Shown here in pieces: positions 1 through 11,316 of a stretch of 64,000 nucleotides of DNA (positions are counted from its first letter, which is position 1; every line of letters starts with the position of its first letter). This DNA comes from Annona cherimola (Eukaryota; Streptophyta; Magnoliopsida; Magnoliales; Annonaceae), in NCBI GenBank assembly GCA_030490835.1, contig CM059974.1:2115501-2179500 (forward strand), in the 5' to 3' direction. Below the pieces are notes generated by a model. It was given only the letters and a program-made list of their open reading frames with translations. It had not been told where the DNA came from and did not search any database. Made by a program: the position numbers and the translations under genes.

Positions 1-974
1 CGCAGGTTCCGACCCTTTCAATCTAGCCCAGATTTCATGAGGCAGGAAGGCATTCAAATCCATTCGTAGCGTCCACGACGGGTGCTACATGCCCATTTGT
101 AAACTACGAAAATAACTTGGATTTATTTCAAGATGCATTATAATCTTTCAGTACTTCACAGAACCTTCAATTTGTATAATCCCAGCAGTTGATTTCACAC
201 TTTTGCAGCTTTAATTTTATGAACTGGGGTCTCGCAAATATTATCTTGGATAAAACTTGGTTTCATGATTAAACGGATAATTTAATTGCAATGGTGGATT
301 GTTTTGTTTTTAATCATAAATGTGTGCTATAATTAGAAGCAATTGAAATCTTGAAAGGTATTGAGCTGCTAAAATATTTTTCAAAATGCCATATATAAAA
401 AAAATGAATCTACTAGAAAAAAAGATAACGATCTTGCGAGCGAATAGTTTTTTTAAATTTTCATGAAAACATAAGCTCAAGTGTGTTCAATTTTTTTTAT
501 TAAATTTTATAATTTTTTTTTCTAAAATCTAATAAAAATAGCGGCTTTGAGAGGTATTTAATATGGTGTTTAAAATAATTTTCACTCTAAAAATTATTTG
601 TTTTGAAATGTGCATTAACTGAAACCTAGTTTGGACTCTAGATCAGAACGATAGTCACTATTTATGTAAAAAATATATAATAAAGTTTATAAATTAAACA
701 CTTTAATCTACATTTACATACAAAATTGAAAAAAAGGGGTGTTTGTTTATTTAAAAAAATTTCAAACTAAACTTTTTTACTCTTTACAAGTATCCTATTT
801 TTTAATTATGTATTTATTTTTCATATATAATTGTCATACATTTCAATCACTTTTACACAACTAACTATATATCTAACCTATTTTTTTTTTATCTTTTATC
901 ATTATCTCAACCATATCATATTATTTTCTTTCATTTCAAAAACTTTTTGACAAAAAAAGGCTTTCTCAAGTATA
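1..974. other. AT-rich intergenic DNA, no gene seen
   Basis: No reading frame with protein-like composition and no RNA gene is visible. The stretch is AT-rich with homopolymer runs. Around 735-965 it resembles the interior of the Tourist-like MITEs found elsewhere in the window (a GTGTTTGTTTA-like start, then CT-rich AT-rich DNA ending in the AAAACTTTTT type), but clear terminal repeats are not visible. Confidence 0.5.
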
Positions 975-1360
975 TATATTACGTTTGACCCTAATCATAA
1001 ATATACCCACTATATTTTCAAAATTTTAGATATACCCATTACGTTTGCAGTTAATCCCAAAAACATTAGATTCGTGAGTTAATATTGTTAGTTAATATAT
1101 AAAATTACTAATATGCCTATCAAATTTTAGATGTAATTGAAAATTTAAATGTCATAAATCACTGATGCCCTAATTGTACATAAGTTCTAAATTCCGAAAC
1201 GTCTAATTTCATTTTCTTTCTATTTTAGTTTATCTTTTATAACATGAGTATTTGGAGTATGTACAAAAATCTAACTAACAGTTTTTAACGAAATGAATAT
1301 TTTTTGAAATTAACTCTAAAATGCAGTTGGTATATTTAAAACTTTAAATATATTTGGGAA
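975..1360. mobile_element. Foldback MITE (long terminal inverted arms)
   Basis: The left arm (about 1005-1070, containing AAAATTTTAGATATACCCAT) pairs with the reverse complement of the right arm (about 1300-1355, containing AAGTTTTAAATATACCAACT). The arms diverge moderately, so this is an old copy. It has no coding capacity. Edges are approximate because no target-site duplication could be fixed. Confidence 0.5.
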
Positions 1361-1511
1361 AACTCGTAGCCCGGCTGACAGGACCGTAATCCTAATAATC
1401 GGAGAAAGTACCGAACAACAATAGCTCCAGTGTATCCAAGACAGAACGGTATTTTCGTCCGCTTTCTACTCATCTACTCCCCAGAGGAGATTCGCTTTCG
1501 AGGCCTCCAGA

Positions 1512-3802
1512 ATGGAAGCAATCGATCGCTGGAGCGGAATTCTGAGGGCCAAGATCTCGTCTTCTTCCGACTTCCGAGTCGCTGCTTCGTTATGTTTCTC
1601 TTCTTCTTCCAAAACCCTAATCGTAGAAATCTCCTCTCTCTCTCTCCCTCTCTGATTTTCTTTTGCTCGAACGAAATCGTACTGATGATTCCGCCTCTGT
1701 ATTTCCTTCCACGGTTCGCAGATTCCTTCTTCGAATGCCATTTTCTTCAACGGGGATCGAATTCAGGGGACGGGGAATCCAGTGATCGAGAGGCTCTCCG
1801 ATCCTCGGAACATAGCCGAGATTCTGGTGTCCAAATTGGGGGGTTCTGTCAATGTTTGGGTCGTCGAGGCATCGGATTTCAACGGCCCCTTCGCCGTTTA
1901 CAAAGAATTCGTCCCTTCCATGAATTCGCATGGCGAGCCGAGCTCGTACGATCCCCGAGGGTTTCCCGCTTCCACTTCCACTCTTTCAGTCTTGTCCAAA
2001 TGTCTTGAAGAGGTATCATTTCCTTGGAATAGTGGCTTTTCTACAAGGGGGTCTGCAAATTCTTGAATTTGGAGAAACGGATCTAGTTGTTCAAAGGGAT
2101 TTTTACTTGGTCATTGTCTGCATTGGATATGGATGTTTCGTTACATTGCCGAGTTAAAATTGTTGGGTTACAAATAAAAATTAAGTAAGAATGATTAAAA
2201 ACATAGGCAATAGATAGAGTGGTTAGGAGTTATAATGTCGTTGCATCAATCGCAAATGAAGTAAATGGCAGATAACGTACCTTCTTTATAATGCAGAGCC
2301 CATTCTAATGGACCTTAACCTGTTCTAGTAAAGGAGAAGGAAACATTACTATTTCATTACTTAGAATGTTTGGATTTTAAATTTGCTTGTTTTGTCAGTC
2401 ATATGCATTCTTGAAATGGCCTATTATCTCATAGCGTGTTCCAGAATGAGAGCTGTGGTATCATTTTCCGGTGCACAAACTCTAGTAGCATAGACTACGG
2501 TGGCTCCCTTCCCTTCATAGCCCTCCCAGAGAGGCTTTACATAACATTTCCCAGGAGCTTCTTCTTCCTTAACAATATCAGCTACTGCCAAATGCTTTCT
2601 CTTTCCTGCATAGCACTGGATATCAGCTGATGGCTCAACTGGTGAGAAACATGATTTGAAAATCAATTAAAGATCAGATATTCTCACAAAAAAAAAAACC
2701 CATAATTCAGGGTTCAAGTGGGACCTTCGGAAAAAGAGGGAAACAGAAGCAGGTGATTGTGATATGTTGGACCCATGGAGAGAGAGCTATGTAAGAAAAT
2801 CATTTTGTTCACTCTCTACATAAATGCATAAGACCGTAAGATGGGTTGAGCTGGTAAATGTTGTAGTAAACAAAATCTAATTTCCTTGCCATCAATGCAA
2901 TCATTATTATAAGCCTTTTTCCTGCCAATGTGAGGTCAACTGAGTGGATTCTGTTGTGCCATCATTGTCATCATCCTGTCATTAAGCTCAAACTTTATAC
3001 AGAATGCAGAATGCATTTATCAGATGGGTTATGTTAGTATGCAGCTTGCTGCAACTCAACTAACTTCATGAACTAGGAGTAGGAATATGAAATTTTATGG
3101 TTCAATGTCTGGATTGATATTCTAAGTTGGCTATTGTTGGCATATACCTTTGCCAATTACTGTATCCGTTGGTTGGTTATCTGCAGTGTATATTTTTCTT
3201 AATCTTATTTTTCAACGCATCATCTATTTCTTGATTACCAGGCTAAAAAAGTGATCCAGAACGGAAGGGAAGAGCCAGCTTCTGCCAATGTGGATAGAGT
3301 GTCTTCTGCACAGAGCCGCCATTACCCCAAGACAACCCTCATTGGCTTTAGCAAGGGTGGGACGGTGCTGAACCAGATGCTTTGTGAACTTGCCCACTCA
3401 AAACAAGAACTTGCTGTCAGTCCAGGAGAAGGCCATTATATCTTTCCTAGATCCATAAACAATTTCTTGAACAGCATCTCCGACATTCATTACGTAGACG
3501 TTGGTCTGAACAAGAATGGTGCATATTTGACAGATGCCTCTGTGATTGAGAAGATCTCTGAGAAAATTTCATCGCACGGCATGAACAGAATCCGTTTTGT
3601 GCTTCACGGCACACCCCGTCAATGGTGTGACTGCAGGCGTCCATGGATACGGGATGAAAAAGAGAGGTTATTCCAGTTGCTAGACAAGAAAGCTGACCAG
3701 AGCAGAGGAAGACTACCAGTGCATGAGAGATTATATTTTTCTGATAGGTCTCCCGATTTGCAGATGCATTTTCAAATTATCGAGGATTTGGATATGAGTT
3801 GA
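1512..3802 (+). CDS. C2orf69/UPF0565-family protein (alpha/beta-hydrolase-like)
   Basis: Three exons, 1512-1622, 1722-2012 and 3242-3802, join in frame to a 320-aa protein; the introns are GT-AG. The N-terminus MEAIDRWSGILRAKI is followed by a hydrolase-like core with NAIFFNGD, GNPVIERLSD and NVWVVEAS. A nucleophile-elbow-like G-F-S-K-G lies at residues 169-173 (Ser171). The C-terminal region has VLHGTPRQW and ends soon after HERLYFSDRSPDLQMHFQIIEDL. Order and length match plant homologues of human C2orf69, a protein reported at mitochondria whose loss causes a severe multisystem disease; its enzymatic reaction is unknown and the plant role is not established. The ATG was chosen because it gives the conserved DRWSGILR start and a clean exon 1. 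Intron 2 (2013-3241) carries an unrelated minus-strand ORF. The family call is from remembered similarity, not a search. Confidence 0.85.
2424..2666 (-). pseudogene. Unidentified 80-aa minus-strand ORF in intron 2 of the C2orf69-like gene
   Basis: An open frame of 80 codons lies on the strand opposite the host gene, wholly inside its second intron. Composition is protein-like (ADIQCYAGKRKHLAVAD, GKCYVKPLWEGYEGKGATVV, TRVCAPENDTT) with higher GC than the surrounding intron. I do not recognise the family. The start codon need not be real, and no promoter or poly(A) signal is evident. It is most likely a captured or retrotransposed gene fragment; a short genuine gene or an exon of a longer antisense gene is possible. 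Confidence 0.35.
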
Positions 3803-4267
3803 GGATATGAGTTGAAGTTTGTATAATATGTTTTTTTTTTCCCTTTTAATGTTATTATGGTTTAAATTTAATCAGATATTTTGAATGTTTCTAATCTTGA
3901 GCTAGAGCTAGAGCTAGACAAGCTTCGATTAATACCCCAAAATAACTCGCAAGGCAAGCGATAAAATAATGTAATTAGTCCATGTAATGTAATCACTAAG
4001 CATTCAATTCTTCAATCAAAAGAGTCTTAAGTTGTTTAGGAAAAGAAGAAAACAACTCGATCTCTATACGAATGAAATCAACAGGCAAATCTTAAATATA
4101 GTCAAGCTTCAATGCAATCAACAAACGTACCTTAAAGATGGCCAATCTTGAATTTTATCCTTCATTGATATATGTTTTTTTGATAAGATATCCTTCATTC
4201 ATATTAATATGACGGTAGTGTGAGGATTCTTCGATAATCTTTGATGAACTCGATAGCCGTCAAAAAC
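3803..4267. other. 3' flank of the C2orf69-like gene, no gene seen
   Basis: AT-rich 3'UTR and intergenic sequence. A short tandem GAGCTA x3 lies near 3899-3916. No ORF or RNA gene is supported. Confidence 0.6.
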
Positions 4268-4591
4268 ATCCTTGTCATGTTTTTTTTTTATTGGAATATA
4301 TTTACATACATCTCAACACATATTACACTGAAGATCTGAGACATTCTTACAAATCCGAGACACTGCTCCACCAAATAATCAGGAAGACACAGCTTTCAAC
4401 AATCAAACAGGAGACCATTGCTCCCACAAACAACCGGACGGGAGACCACAACTCCCACTAATAATTTTTCCTCATTTCTGGCCGAAATCCCAAATGCTGG
4501 ATTCGAAACCAGGACCCAGCGCTGGCCAGATTCTATCATGCCCGCGCTGACCAACCGAGCACGGCTCGGTTGGTATCCTTGTCATGTTTTT
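4268..4591 (-). mobile_element. tRNA-derived SINE with 17-bp target-site duplication
   Basis: The 17-bp direct repeat ATCCTTGTCATGTTTTT lies at 4268-4284 and again at 4575-4591, enclosing about 290 bp. On the minus strand the insert begins CCGAGCCGTGCTCGGTTGG, contains a pol III B-box-like GGTTTCGAATCC, and ends in a poly(A) (the T-run at 4281-4289 on the plus strand). This is the structure of a tRNA-derived SINE mobilised by LINE machinery. Confidence 0.85.
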
Positions 4592-4639
4592 ATCATTTAC
4601 CTAATCAAGAGAATTCATTGTCATGGTCTCATCAAGCAC

Positions 4640-5170
4640 TCCTAGTCTGTAAGCAGAGAATTGAACGGCAGTTCAAGCAATCAAATTTAGAACAGATCGA
4701 GTAACCTTGTTTTAGTTTGGAACCTGATCGAATCTTCTCCAATGGCCATTGGAATATTTTTATAACCTCTTTTCCACAAGAACTCTGATTTATTGGCGAA
4801 AAGGGAAAGAAATAGATTCTTCGTACTATTCCGAATGAGAGAAAGTACTGAAGCCCCATTCTGGTATCTTGATCGAAATATGCATAAATGGTATTTTATG
4901 AAGAAATAGTATTCTTGCTTATCTTAACGATCTAAGATATAGGAGAAGTAGTTCGATAATGACTAAATATGGAACTATTGAGGAGAAGCAACCGTTAAAA
5001 AAGAGGATTTAATTAAGTATCGAGGAGTGACAAAAAATTTTGGGCTTAAATCGAAATACCAAATGAAAATAGTTCTATTTTTCAATCTTGAGGAAGTCCT
5101 TTTTCTTTCCGGATCTTCACCCATAACGGTACGGAATAATAGTTTCATTTTCATTTGCACAAAATCTCAT
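4640..5170 (+). pseudogene. rpoC2: NUPT: decayed fragment of plastid rpoC2
   Basis: Translated on the plus strand, with frame changes and stops, the segment reads like the plastid RNA polymerase beta'' subunit: RNSILAYLNDLRYRRSSS and TKYGTIEE around 4897-4985, then matches in shifted frames to [16 protein letters not shown] and a stretch ending VRNNS near 5140. Order and spacing follow rpoC2 as I remember it. The copy has several frameshifts and stops and cannot encode a working subunit, so it is plastid DNA transferred to the nucleus and decaying. The upstream part (4640-4890) is less certain. Confidence 0.7.
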
Positions 5171-5334
5171 CTTTTAAAGTGCAATTTAATAATTATACGA
5201 TACCTTTTGTAATAATTACACAATGTTCTACCATTTTCATCTATCTAGCTATTTTACCTTTCCCCAACTGAATAGATATTTCAAAACTACACTAGCTTCG
5301 TTTGGGGCTTCCACTATTTCGTATTATAATTAGA

Positions 5335-5545
5335 CACACGAGAGACAACAAGTCTCATTAATTTGTTTTGGAGACAATAAGCTCCAACTTATTAACACGG
5401 GAGACGTAAGTTCCGACCGAGCTTACCAATATAGAAGGAAGGCAAAGCTCCCACTCCTATGAAAGGAGATTCGAACTTGTGACAGTTGTAGCAAAGGCAG
5501 GGTCCTGTACTAACCAGGCAAAGGCTGGTTAGCGTGTCAAAAAAT
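5335..5545 (-). mobile_element. SINE-like fragment
   Basis: The reverse complement starts near GACACGCTAACCAGCC and carries a B-box-like AAGTTCGAATCTCC, like the SINE at 4285-4574 in layout but different in sequence. No convincing target-site duplication was found, so the ends are approximate. Confidence 0.55.
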
Positions 5546-5689
5546 GGATTTATAATTCAAGTTTTAATTGATAAAATTATTTTTGTTTAATTGCAACATT
5601 TAAAGTGGGTTAAGTGAGATATTTACTTAAAAAGAAGTGATCATGTTAGCCCGGGCTAAGTAAATGTCTTACTTAGCCCATCTCAAAAA

Positions 5690-6095
5690 GAGGAGTGATC
5701 CTATTAGCTCGGACTAAGTAAATATCTCACTTAATCCACATTAAAAAACCTATTTATAATATTTTTTTATTTTTTCTTCATACAATTGTTTATCTAAGTA
5801 TATTTAATATATAAATCAAGTTTTACCATTTTTGGATATGTGTATATATTTTTTTAGATTTAAAAAATAAGGTATTTTAAATACATATATACACATATAT
5901 GTTTAAAAATCTCAAAAAAATAGATAAACATATTCAAAAATGGTAAAACTTGATTTATAAGTTAAATACACTTAGATAAACAAGTGTGAGAAGAAAAAAT
6001 TAAAAAATTATAGTAAATAAGTTTTTGAAGGTGGGTTAAATGAGACATTTACTTAGCCCGAGCTAATATGATCACTGCTAACAGGATCACTCCTC
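5690..6095. mobile_element. MITE with GAGGAGTGATCC terminal inverted repeats
   Basis: The left end GAGGAGTGATCC (5690) is mirrored by GGATCACTCCTC at 6084-6095. Inverted homology continues inward (ACTAAGTAAATATCTCACTTAA against TTAAATGAGACATTTACTTAG) and through an AT-rich core containing ACCATTTTTGGATAT / TTCAAAAATGGTAAAA, so the element is nearly palindromic. A partial copy of the same end abuts it at about 5605-5685. Non-coding. Confidence 0.8.
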
Positions 6096-6206
6096 TTACT
6101 TAAACGGAATTTCATTAAACACACTACAAGAATATAGACTATTCTTTTGAAAATAATAATTCCGTTATTAATTAAAGGTTATATACCGTTGGAAGAATTG
6201 TTTCCA

Positions 6207-6498
6207 TTAGGGTCCTTTTGGAAAAATGTAAAAAATATAACATTTCCTCCTTTACACACCTTTTATTATGTTTTGATATTTTAATTTATTTCTTACTTTT
6301 TTATTATTATCTTTATATTTTAATCATTTTTATATGTTTCTATATAACTCTATTGTCTATTTTATCTTTATTTCTTTATGCTCAACAATTAGTTAGTTTT
6401 TTACGGTACTATCATATTAGATTTATTCTTTCACTTTTTTAAATTTTTTTATTCTCACTTTATACTTTACTTTTATATTTTTTCCAAGGACGCTCTTA
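6207..6498. mobile_element. Tourist-like MITE
   Basis: Terminal repeats GGGTCCTTTTGG (6210) and CCAAGGACGCTC (ending 6495) are flanked by TTA on both sides (6207-6209 and 6496-6498). Length is about 286 bp with an AT-rich, CT-biased non-coding interior, as in the other Tourist-like copies here. A 3-bp TTA target is typical of PIF/Harbinger elements. Confidence 0.7.
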
Positions 6499-6909
6499 AA
6501 ATAATAATTGCAGATTCGTCAGTACAAGTCCATTCTAAAAATACCATTAGCAAAGGAATAAAAAAAGACAAAAAAAAAATTTGACTATTTGCGACCAATC
6601 TGAATGTGATTGTTAAAAATCGGACCTTTTACAGTTTTTCGTTAACAGCTACAGCGTCGAGTCTTTTTCAGTTAAGATCATTTCCAAGATGCTGTTTTCA
6701 TTAATTTCTTGCCCCGACACAGCAGGTATTCGGTGGCAGGGCTTTGACTAGCCGTTAATCTGAATTTTGATATGGCAGCAGATAAGTCGACCAGTTCTTT
6801 CTATTTTTTTTTTTTTTTAAATGGACCAGTTCTAGATGTAACTGTTCCAACTTGCTGTTGACAACTTCATATTAACGAATTGTTCCCCAGACTTGATGCC
6901 ATTTATTGA

Positions 6910-7150
6910 GTTCAATGCACCCCGTCGCACTTCACTTATTTTTTAAAAATTTTTAAGACTTTTTTTTATGAAATTATTAATATAAATATATTTAACATGT
7001 ATATCAATTTTTACCATCTTTTATCTTAAATCTCCGAAAATTATAAAAATTAATATACACATTAAATACACTTAAATTAACAATTGTATAAAATTTATCA
7101 AAAAATAAAAAATAAGTGAAGTACACCCAAGTGCATTGAGTCTTAATACA
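6910..7150. mobile_element. MITE fragment with shared AT-rich core
   Basis: The core (AACATGTATATCAATTTTTACC and its inverted partner AAAATTAATATACACATTAAA) matches the core of the elements at 5690, 7254 and 44507. The right end has ACACCCAAGTGCATTGAG. The left end is degraded. Confidence 0.55.
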
Positions 7151-7253
7151 CCAAGTTGATTGAACGGAGATCCATTCATTAATTTATTGTTAGATGGATT
7201 GACACTCGTTTGAATGGTGCAAAAGGTCAGCCATGTATATAGATAATCCTCTT

Positions 7254-7581
7254 CACCCGGATGCACTTAGCTTCAGTGCATTGAAGTCATTTTAACTCAT
7301 TTTTTAATTTTTTTTAAATTTTTTTATACAAGTGTTAATCTAAGTGTATTTCACATATGTATCAATTTTATCATTTTCGGAGTATTTTAGATATTTATTT
7401 TTTATTTTTGAAAATCAGCGGCATTGATTTTTTAAAATAAAAAATAAAAATCTAAAATATTCTAAAAATTGTAAAAATTGATATACAAGTTAAATACATT
7501 TAGCTTAACACTTGTATAATTTTTTTTTTAAAAAAATAGATTAATACACCCGAGTGCATGGAAGCTAAGTGCACCTGGGTG
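7254..7581. mobile_element. MITE with CACCC(G/A)GG(A)TGCACTTAGCTT terminal repeats
   Basis: The left terminus CACCCGGATGCACTTAGCTT is mirrored at the right end, where AAGCTAAGTGCACCTGGGTG ends at 7581. The core inverted repeat includes TCTAAAATATTCTAAAAATT. Another copy lies at 44507-44740. Non-coding, 328 bp. Confidence 0.75.
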
Positions 7582-7649
7582 CACATGACTGGTATCCATC
7601 GTCACGAGTCAGCCCCCGGTCCTGAATCTCAATTCGCTGCATTAATTAC

Positions 7650-7745
7650 ATAGCTTTGACAATGTTGGCATTGATAGTCATCGCTGGAGGAGTTGTCTGC
7701 TCATCGGGTTCAACTCCTAGACCTTGGCTCCTGTAGATGAGATGT
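7650..7745 (+). repeat. tRNA/SINE-like remnant (B-box match)
   Basis: A perfect pol III B-box consensus GGTTCAACTCC lies at 7707-7717, preceded by CTGGAGGAGTTGTC. It cannot be folded convincingly into a tRNA, so a SINE head is more likely. Low confidence because only the promoter box supports it. Confidence 0.3.
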
Positions 7746-8033
7746 AGGGCCCGTTTGGTAATCCCCCGGCAATGGGGTGGGACCAGAAACACCTGCGGGG
7801 GTGGGCGGAGGGGAGTGTGCAAGATTATCCACGCCAATAATTTTCTTAATTAATAATTATATTTTTGTATTTTATTATTGTATTCCAATCATTTTTTTTA
7901 TCAACCATCCCACAATAACTCTATTTATTTCAACTTTACCGTCATTCTTTTTATCAATCATATAATTTTAAAAATATTTAATTTTCTACTCTTCATTTTA
8001 TCCCACAATCCCGATCAACATTCATAGTTATAA

Positions 8034-8512
8034 GGGCAAATCTCATATAGACCTACGAATTTATCATTAATTCTGCTTCTACATATAAATTTTCAAAAAT
8101 TTCACATATGCACGTATATTTTGCTTAAAATTCAACTTATATCTATACTGTTAAGAATTCATTAAAGAGGTTGTTATTAACCCTGTAAAATGACCAAAAC
8201 ACTCATCCTCAATTATGATTTTATTACTAAAAGTTTATATTCAAATAAATTTTTAACACTTTATAACTATAAAATCATATATTATTTGAATGTAAATTTT
8301 TAGTGTTGAGCAAATTAATCTAAAATTATATTAAGATTTGGGCATATTCGTTATTTTACGGGGCTGCAAATGGCCCATTTAAAGGATTCCTAATACCGTT
8401 GTCATAAGTGAAATTTTGGGTGAAATACATAAGTATATATGAAAATTTCAAAAATTCGTTGATATAACTGAAATTATGAATAAAATTTGTAAGTATTTAT
8501 ATAATTTACCCT
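8034..8512. mobile_element. Foldback MITE
   Basis: The left arm, starting AGGGCAAATCTCATATAG at 8034, pairs over about 105 bp with the reverse complement of the right arm ending at 8512 (ATATAATTTACCCT). The arms differ at roughly one base in four or five. Non-coding, about 480 bp. Confidence 0.65.
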
Positions 8513-8519
8513 GGTTACG

Positions 8520-9150
8520 TGGTTACGTACTTCTTCCTTTCTTACTCTTCCTCAGTACGTACAAGCTTCCAAGAGTCATAGACCGTGCAAGACTGTCTTT
8601 ATCCATGTAGAATAATGTTCCGAACATATTCTACCATGCTTGTCATTATACTCAAAATGGATTATTTCACAGGCAAGCTATGTAAGTTCAACGCAAAAAA
8701 TATTATATTATTCTTTCGCAAAGAAATATTTTCAGTGGAAGAATCTATATGCATAGTTGAAAAGAAAAGTTTTTGTTGCAAGTTAAGGGGTTTTGCATTT
8801 ATACCTATATAATTTGAGTGAAATGCAGGTAAATCTTATGCTAATTGTAGCCAAATATATCAAATGCAGTTAAATGTACGTTATATGCATCTAAGAAATT
8901 AATTATATAAAACGGGAGTTTTCATTTGGCTGCCAATAATATATTCATATGCAGTAAAATACAAATTTGGCTCGAAAAGATAATTCTATATAAAAGCTTC
9001 TCTTGTAGTTAATAATTTTGGCAATAAATTTTATTTCCAGAAAGTTAAATTTATAATAGCGATATTTACTTCCAAATGATGTTAAATTTTTATAATATAT
9101 AAAGTCTTAATTAAAAGAATTTTTGTTGTTACAAATAAACAATTATATAT
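8520..9150. other. Intergenic DNA, no gene seen
   Basis: AT-rich DNA with only short, low-complexity frames (for example 75 codons at 8585-8812) that look random. No RNA gene or repeat was identified. Confidence 0.5.
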
Positions 9151-9159
9151 TATAAAAAG

Positions 9160-9520
9160 AGAACCATAATTAGGGTGCATTTCATTGCAAAGTGGGTCTC
9201 CATATATTAAAACAAAATAATATACTTTATACAATTCTTTATTTATACAATAATTATATTTTAGATGATTTAGATGTTGAAAATACAACTTTCGAATTTA
9301 TATTTATATTAAATTATTTTAGTACATTAATTTTATACTATTTTAAGATGTGGTTCGTATACATCTTTGGTTTAGATGGAAATTTATATAATATTAAAAT
9401 AAATAATTTTAAATACAATGAGTAAGATAGATTTTATTTTTATAATTAAGAGGGTTCCATTTTTAGCCACTGCATCGTGACTATGTTGTGGTCCAAATGC
9501 ACTTGAATGTTCTCCTATGA
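9160..9520 (+). mobile_element. Degenerate copy of the (TA)n-associated MITE family
   Basis: It shares the diagnostic order CATTGCAAAGTGGG, a TTTATACAAT..TTTATTTATACAAT block, TTAGATG(A)TTTAGATGTTGAAAATAC, AAATTATTTTAGTACATT, ACTATTTTAAGATG and TAAATACAATGAGT with copies near 11.4, 24.7 and 45.7 kb. Ends are poorly defined. Confidence 0.6.
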
Positions 9521-9539
9521 ATCATTTAGATTAAAAAAC

Positions 9540-10020
9540 TATATTCTTTCACTATTAAAAAAAAAAAAAAAAGCAGGGGTTGCATGAGATGAACGGTCGT
9601 GGGCCGTTATGTAGGTCTGTGAAACCAGCTGCTTGAGAGTCTCCTGCTTCTCCTCTGCTGTTTCGCCTCTCCGATCGAGCTAGCTAGGCTACGTGGACAT
9701 GAAGCTGCGCGGCTGGAGCGGGGAGGATGGATGATCTGATTTGAAAGTTTGAACCGTCAACAAGCCAAACGTGGGTCAATAACTCACATGCTTGACTGAC
9801 TGAGTTTGCGAACATACGGTTTGAAATAAATCAAAATTTCGTCAGTCAGCACAACTCCTGGAGATCATTAATCATTTGTTATATATTGCACGCAAGTCCA
9901 ACCTCACATGTCTTTGACTGTATTTGAACTTGGCCTCATGATAATACATTAATACATACTTCTCTTCGTTGAGTTGAAGTTATGGTCTTGTATATGGTTC
10001 AACCCATGTGCGGATTTAAA
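9540..10020. other. Intergenic DNA with a GC-richer patch, no gene seen
   Basis: An A-run at about 9557-9572 is followed by GC-richer, apparently single-copy DNA (9590-9760). No reading frame or conserved motif is recognisable. Confidence 0.45.
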
Positions 10021-10029
10021 TTAAGTATA

Positions 10030-10290
10030 TGTTTGTTTAGTTATAAAAATTTTGAACTAATTTTTTTTTACTTTCAGCAATTGTCCTATTTTTTTATTTT
10101 TTTTCTTTATATCTTCTGTATATTATCATACTTTTCAATTATTTCTGCATAATTATTCGTATAGTTAACTTATTTATTTTAAGTTTATTATATTTATTTA
10201 TCATTATTATTCTTATCATATTACATATTTTTTTATCAATTCAAAAGCTTTTATACTAAAAATTTTTCGTTTAAAGATTTTATTATTTCC
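10030..10290. mobile_element. Tourist-like MITE, degenerate
   Basis: The interior matches other copies (CT-rich AT DNA with TAATTATTCGTATAGTTAACTT, TATTTTAAGTTTATTA and TTATCATTATTATTCTTATC) and a TATGTTTGTTTAG-like start is present. Terminal repeats have decayed. Confidence 0.5.
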
Positions 10291-10299
10291 CAGAAAGTC

Positions 10300-10985
10300 A
10301 GAAACACCCTGAGAGCACTTTTTTATTTTTTCTTTGTTTTTGTTTTCCAATTATGCTTTGTTAACTTGTCGTAGAAATTCAAAAACACATTAATCGTATG
10401 TACAGATGGAAAGGACATCCACCGGAAAATTCGCCAATTTATGACCTCCAAAACTTCTCATTTTGGGCCATCTTTATCATGATATGAAATATACTCCAAA
10501 TTTCAATACATAAACTCATTTTGAGCCTCACCTTGATGATGACTAAGATGATATATAAAAGTATAAAAAATTCACTTCTTTCATTGGATTTTAAGTGATT
10601 TGTTTAACGGGAAAATTAAGTTTCATTTAAATCCATATTTATAATTTGAACGATCTTGTAATTATGTTTAGCTACGCAATGATAACTGTTTAGTTCGTCA
10701 ATCTGTTTGAACGTCACATGCAATGAGAAGAAAGGTAATGCGCAGGAGCAGTTGGGGGTGGTTTGGATGAGGTTTGACTGGCTGGCAGAGCTGCAATTCT
10801 GGGAACCTCTCGCTTGAAACTTTGAAATAGACTTACGTACGAAACGTCGTGCGTCTGGGGCCTGGTTTGGAGTTTGGACGATAAATATACTCCTGCCATG
10901 AATCATGACAATGACGGTATGCCGCTGAAAACAATAAGAAAAACCACGGACCCAAAATAAGGAAAACCACAATCCTTTTGTCTTT
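10300..10985. other. Intergenic DNA, no gene seen
   Basis: A 118-codon minus-strand frame at 10616-10972 has no recognisable domain, signal or splice context and overlaps another random-looking frame. I do not support a gene here. Confidence 0.45.
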
Positions 10986-10994
10986 TCTCTCCTG

Positions 10995-11287
10995 GCTGCA
11001 TTATGTTACTTAAAAATTAATGAAATTTTATTCAATCATTTATCTATAAATAAATTTTATAACAAATAATTTACATGTTGAAAAAATTACTTTAAAATTG
11101 TTATTTATATTAAACTATTTTATTACGTTGAATTTGTACTATTTTCAGATGGGGTCCATAGACATATCCGATTGGGATGAAAATTAGTAGAAAAATAGAA
11201 TGCATTATTCTAAATACAATGAGTGGAGTAGATTATGATTTGATGATCATGTGGGGCCTATTTCAGCTGTGCTGTACATGAATATTC
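10995..11287 (+). mobile_element. (TA)n-associated MITE, copy A
   Basis: Near-identical to copy B immediately downstream: TTTTATTCAATCATTTATC, ATGTTGAAAAAATTACTTTAAA, TTGAATTTGTACTATTTTCAG, then AGTGGAGTAGATTATGATTTG and ATGATCATGTGGGGCC. The right end runs straight into an (AT)n tract (11298-11316). The left terminus is truncated. Confidence 0.75.
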
Positions 11288-11316
11288 TTCATATATATAT
11301 ATATATATATATATAT

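Noticed and set aside
1430..2157. Long plus-strand frames overlapping the first two exons of the C2orf69-like gene (192 and 75 codons).
   Set aside because: They read through intron 1 or a shifted frame; the spliced model gives the conserved protein instead.
7700..7745. Possible nuclear tRNA gene from a perfect B-box.
   Set aside because: No acceptor stem, anticodon loop or terminator could be fitted; better read as a SINE remnant.
10616..10972. 118-codon minus-strand frame in the intergenic region.
   Set aside because: No recognisable domain, no upstream signals, and another random frame overlaps it.
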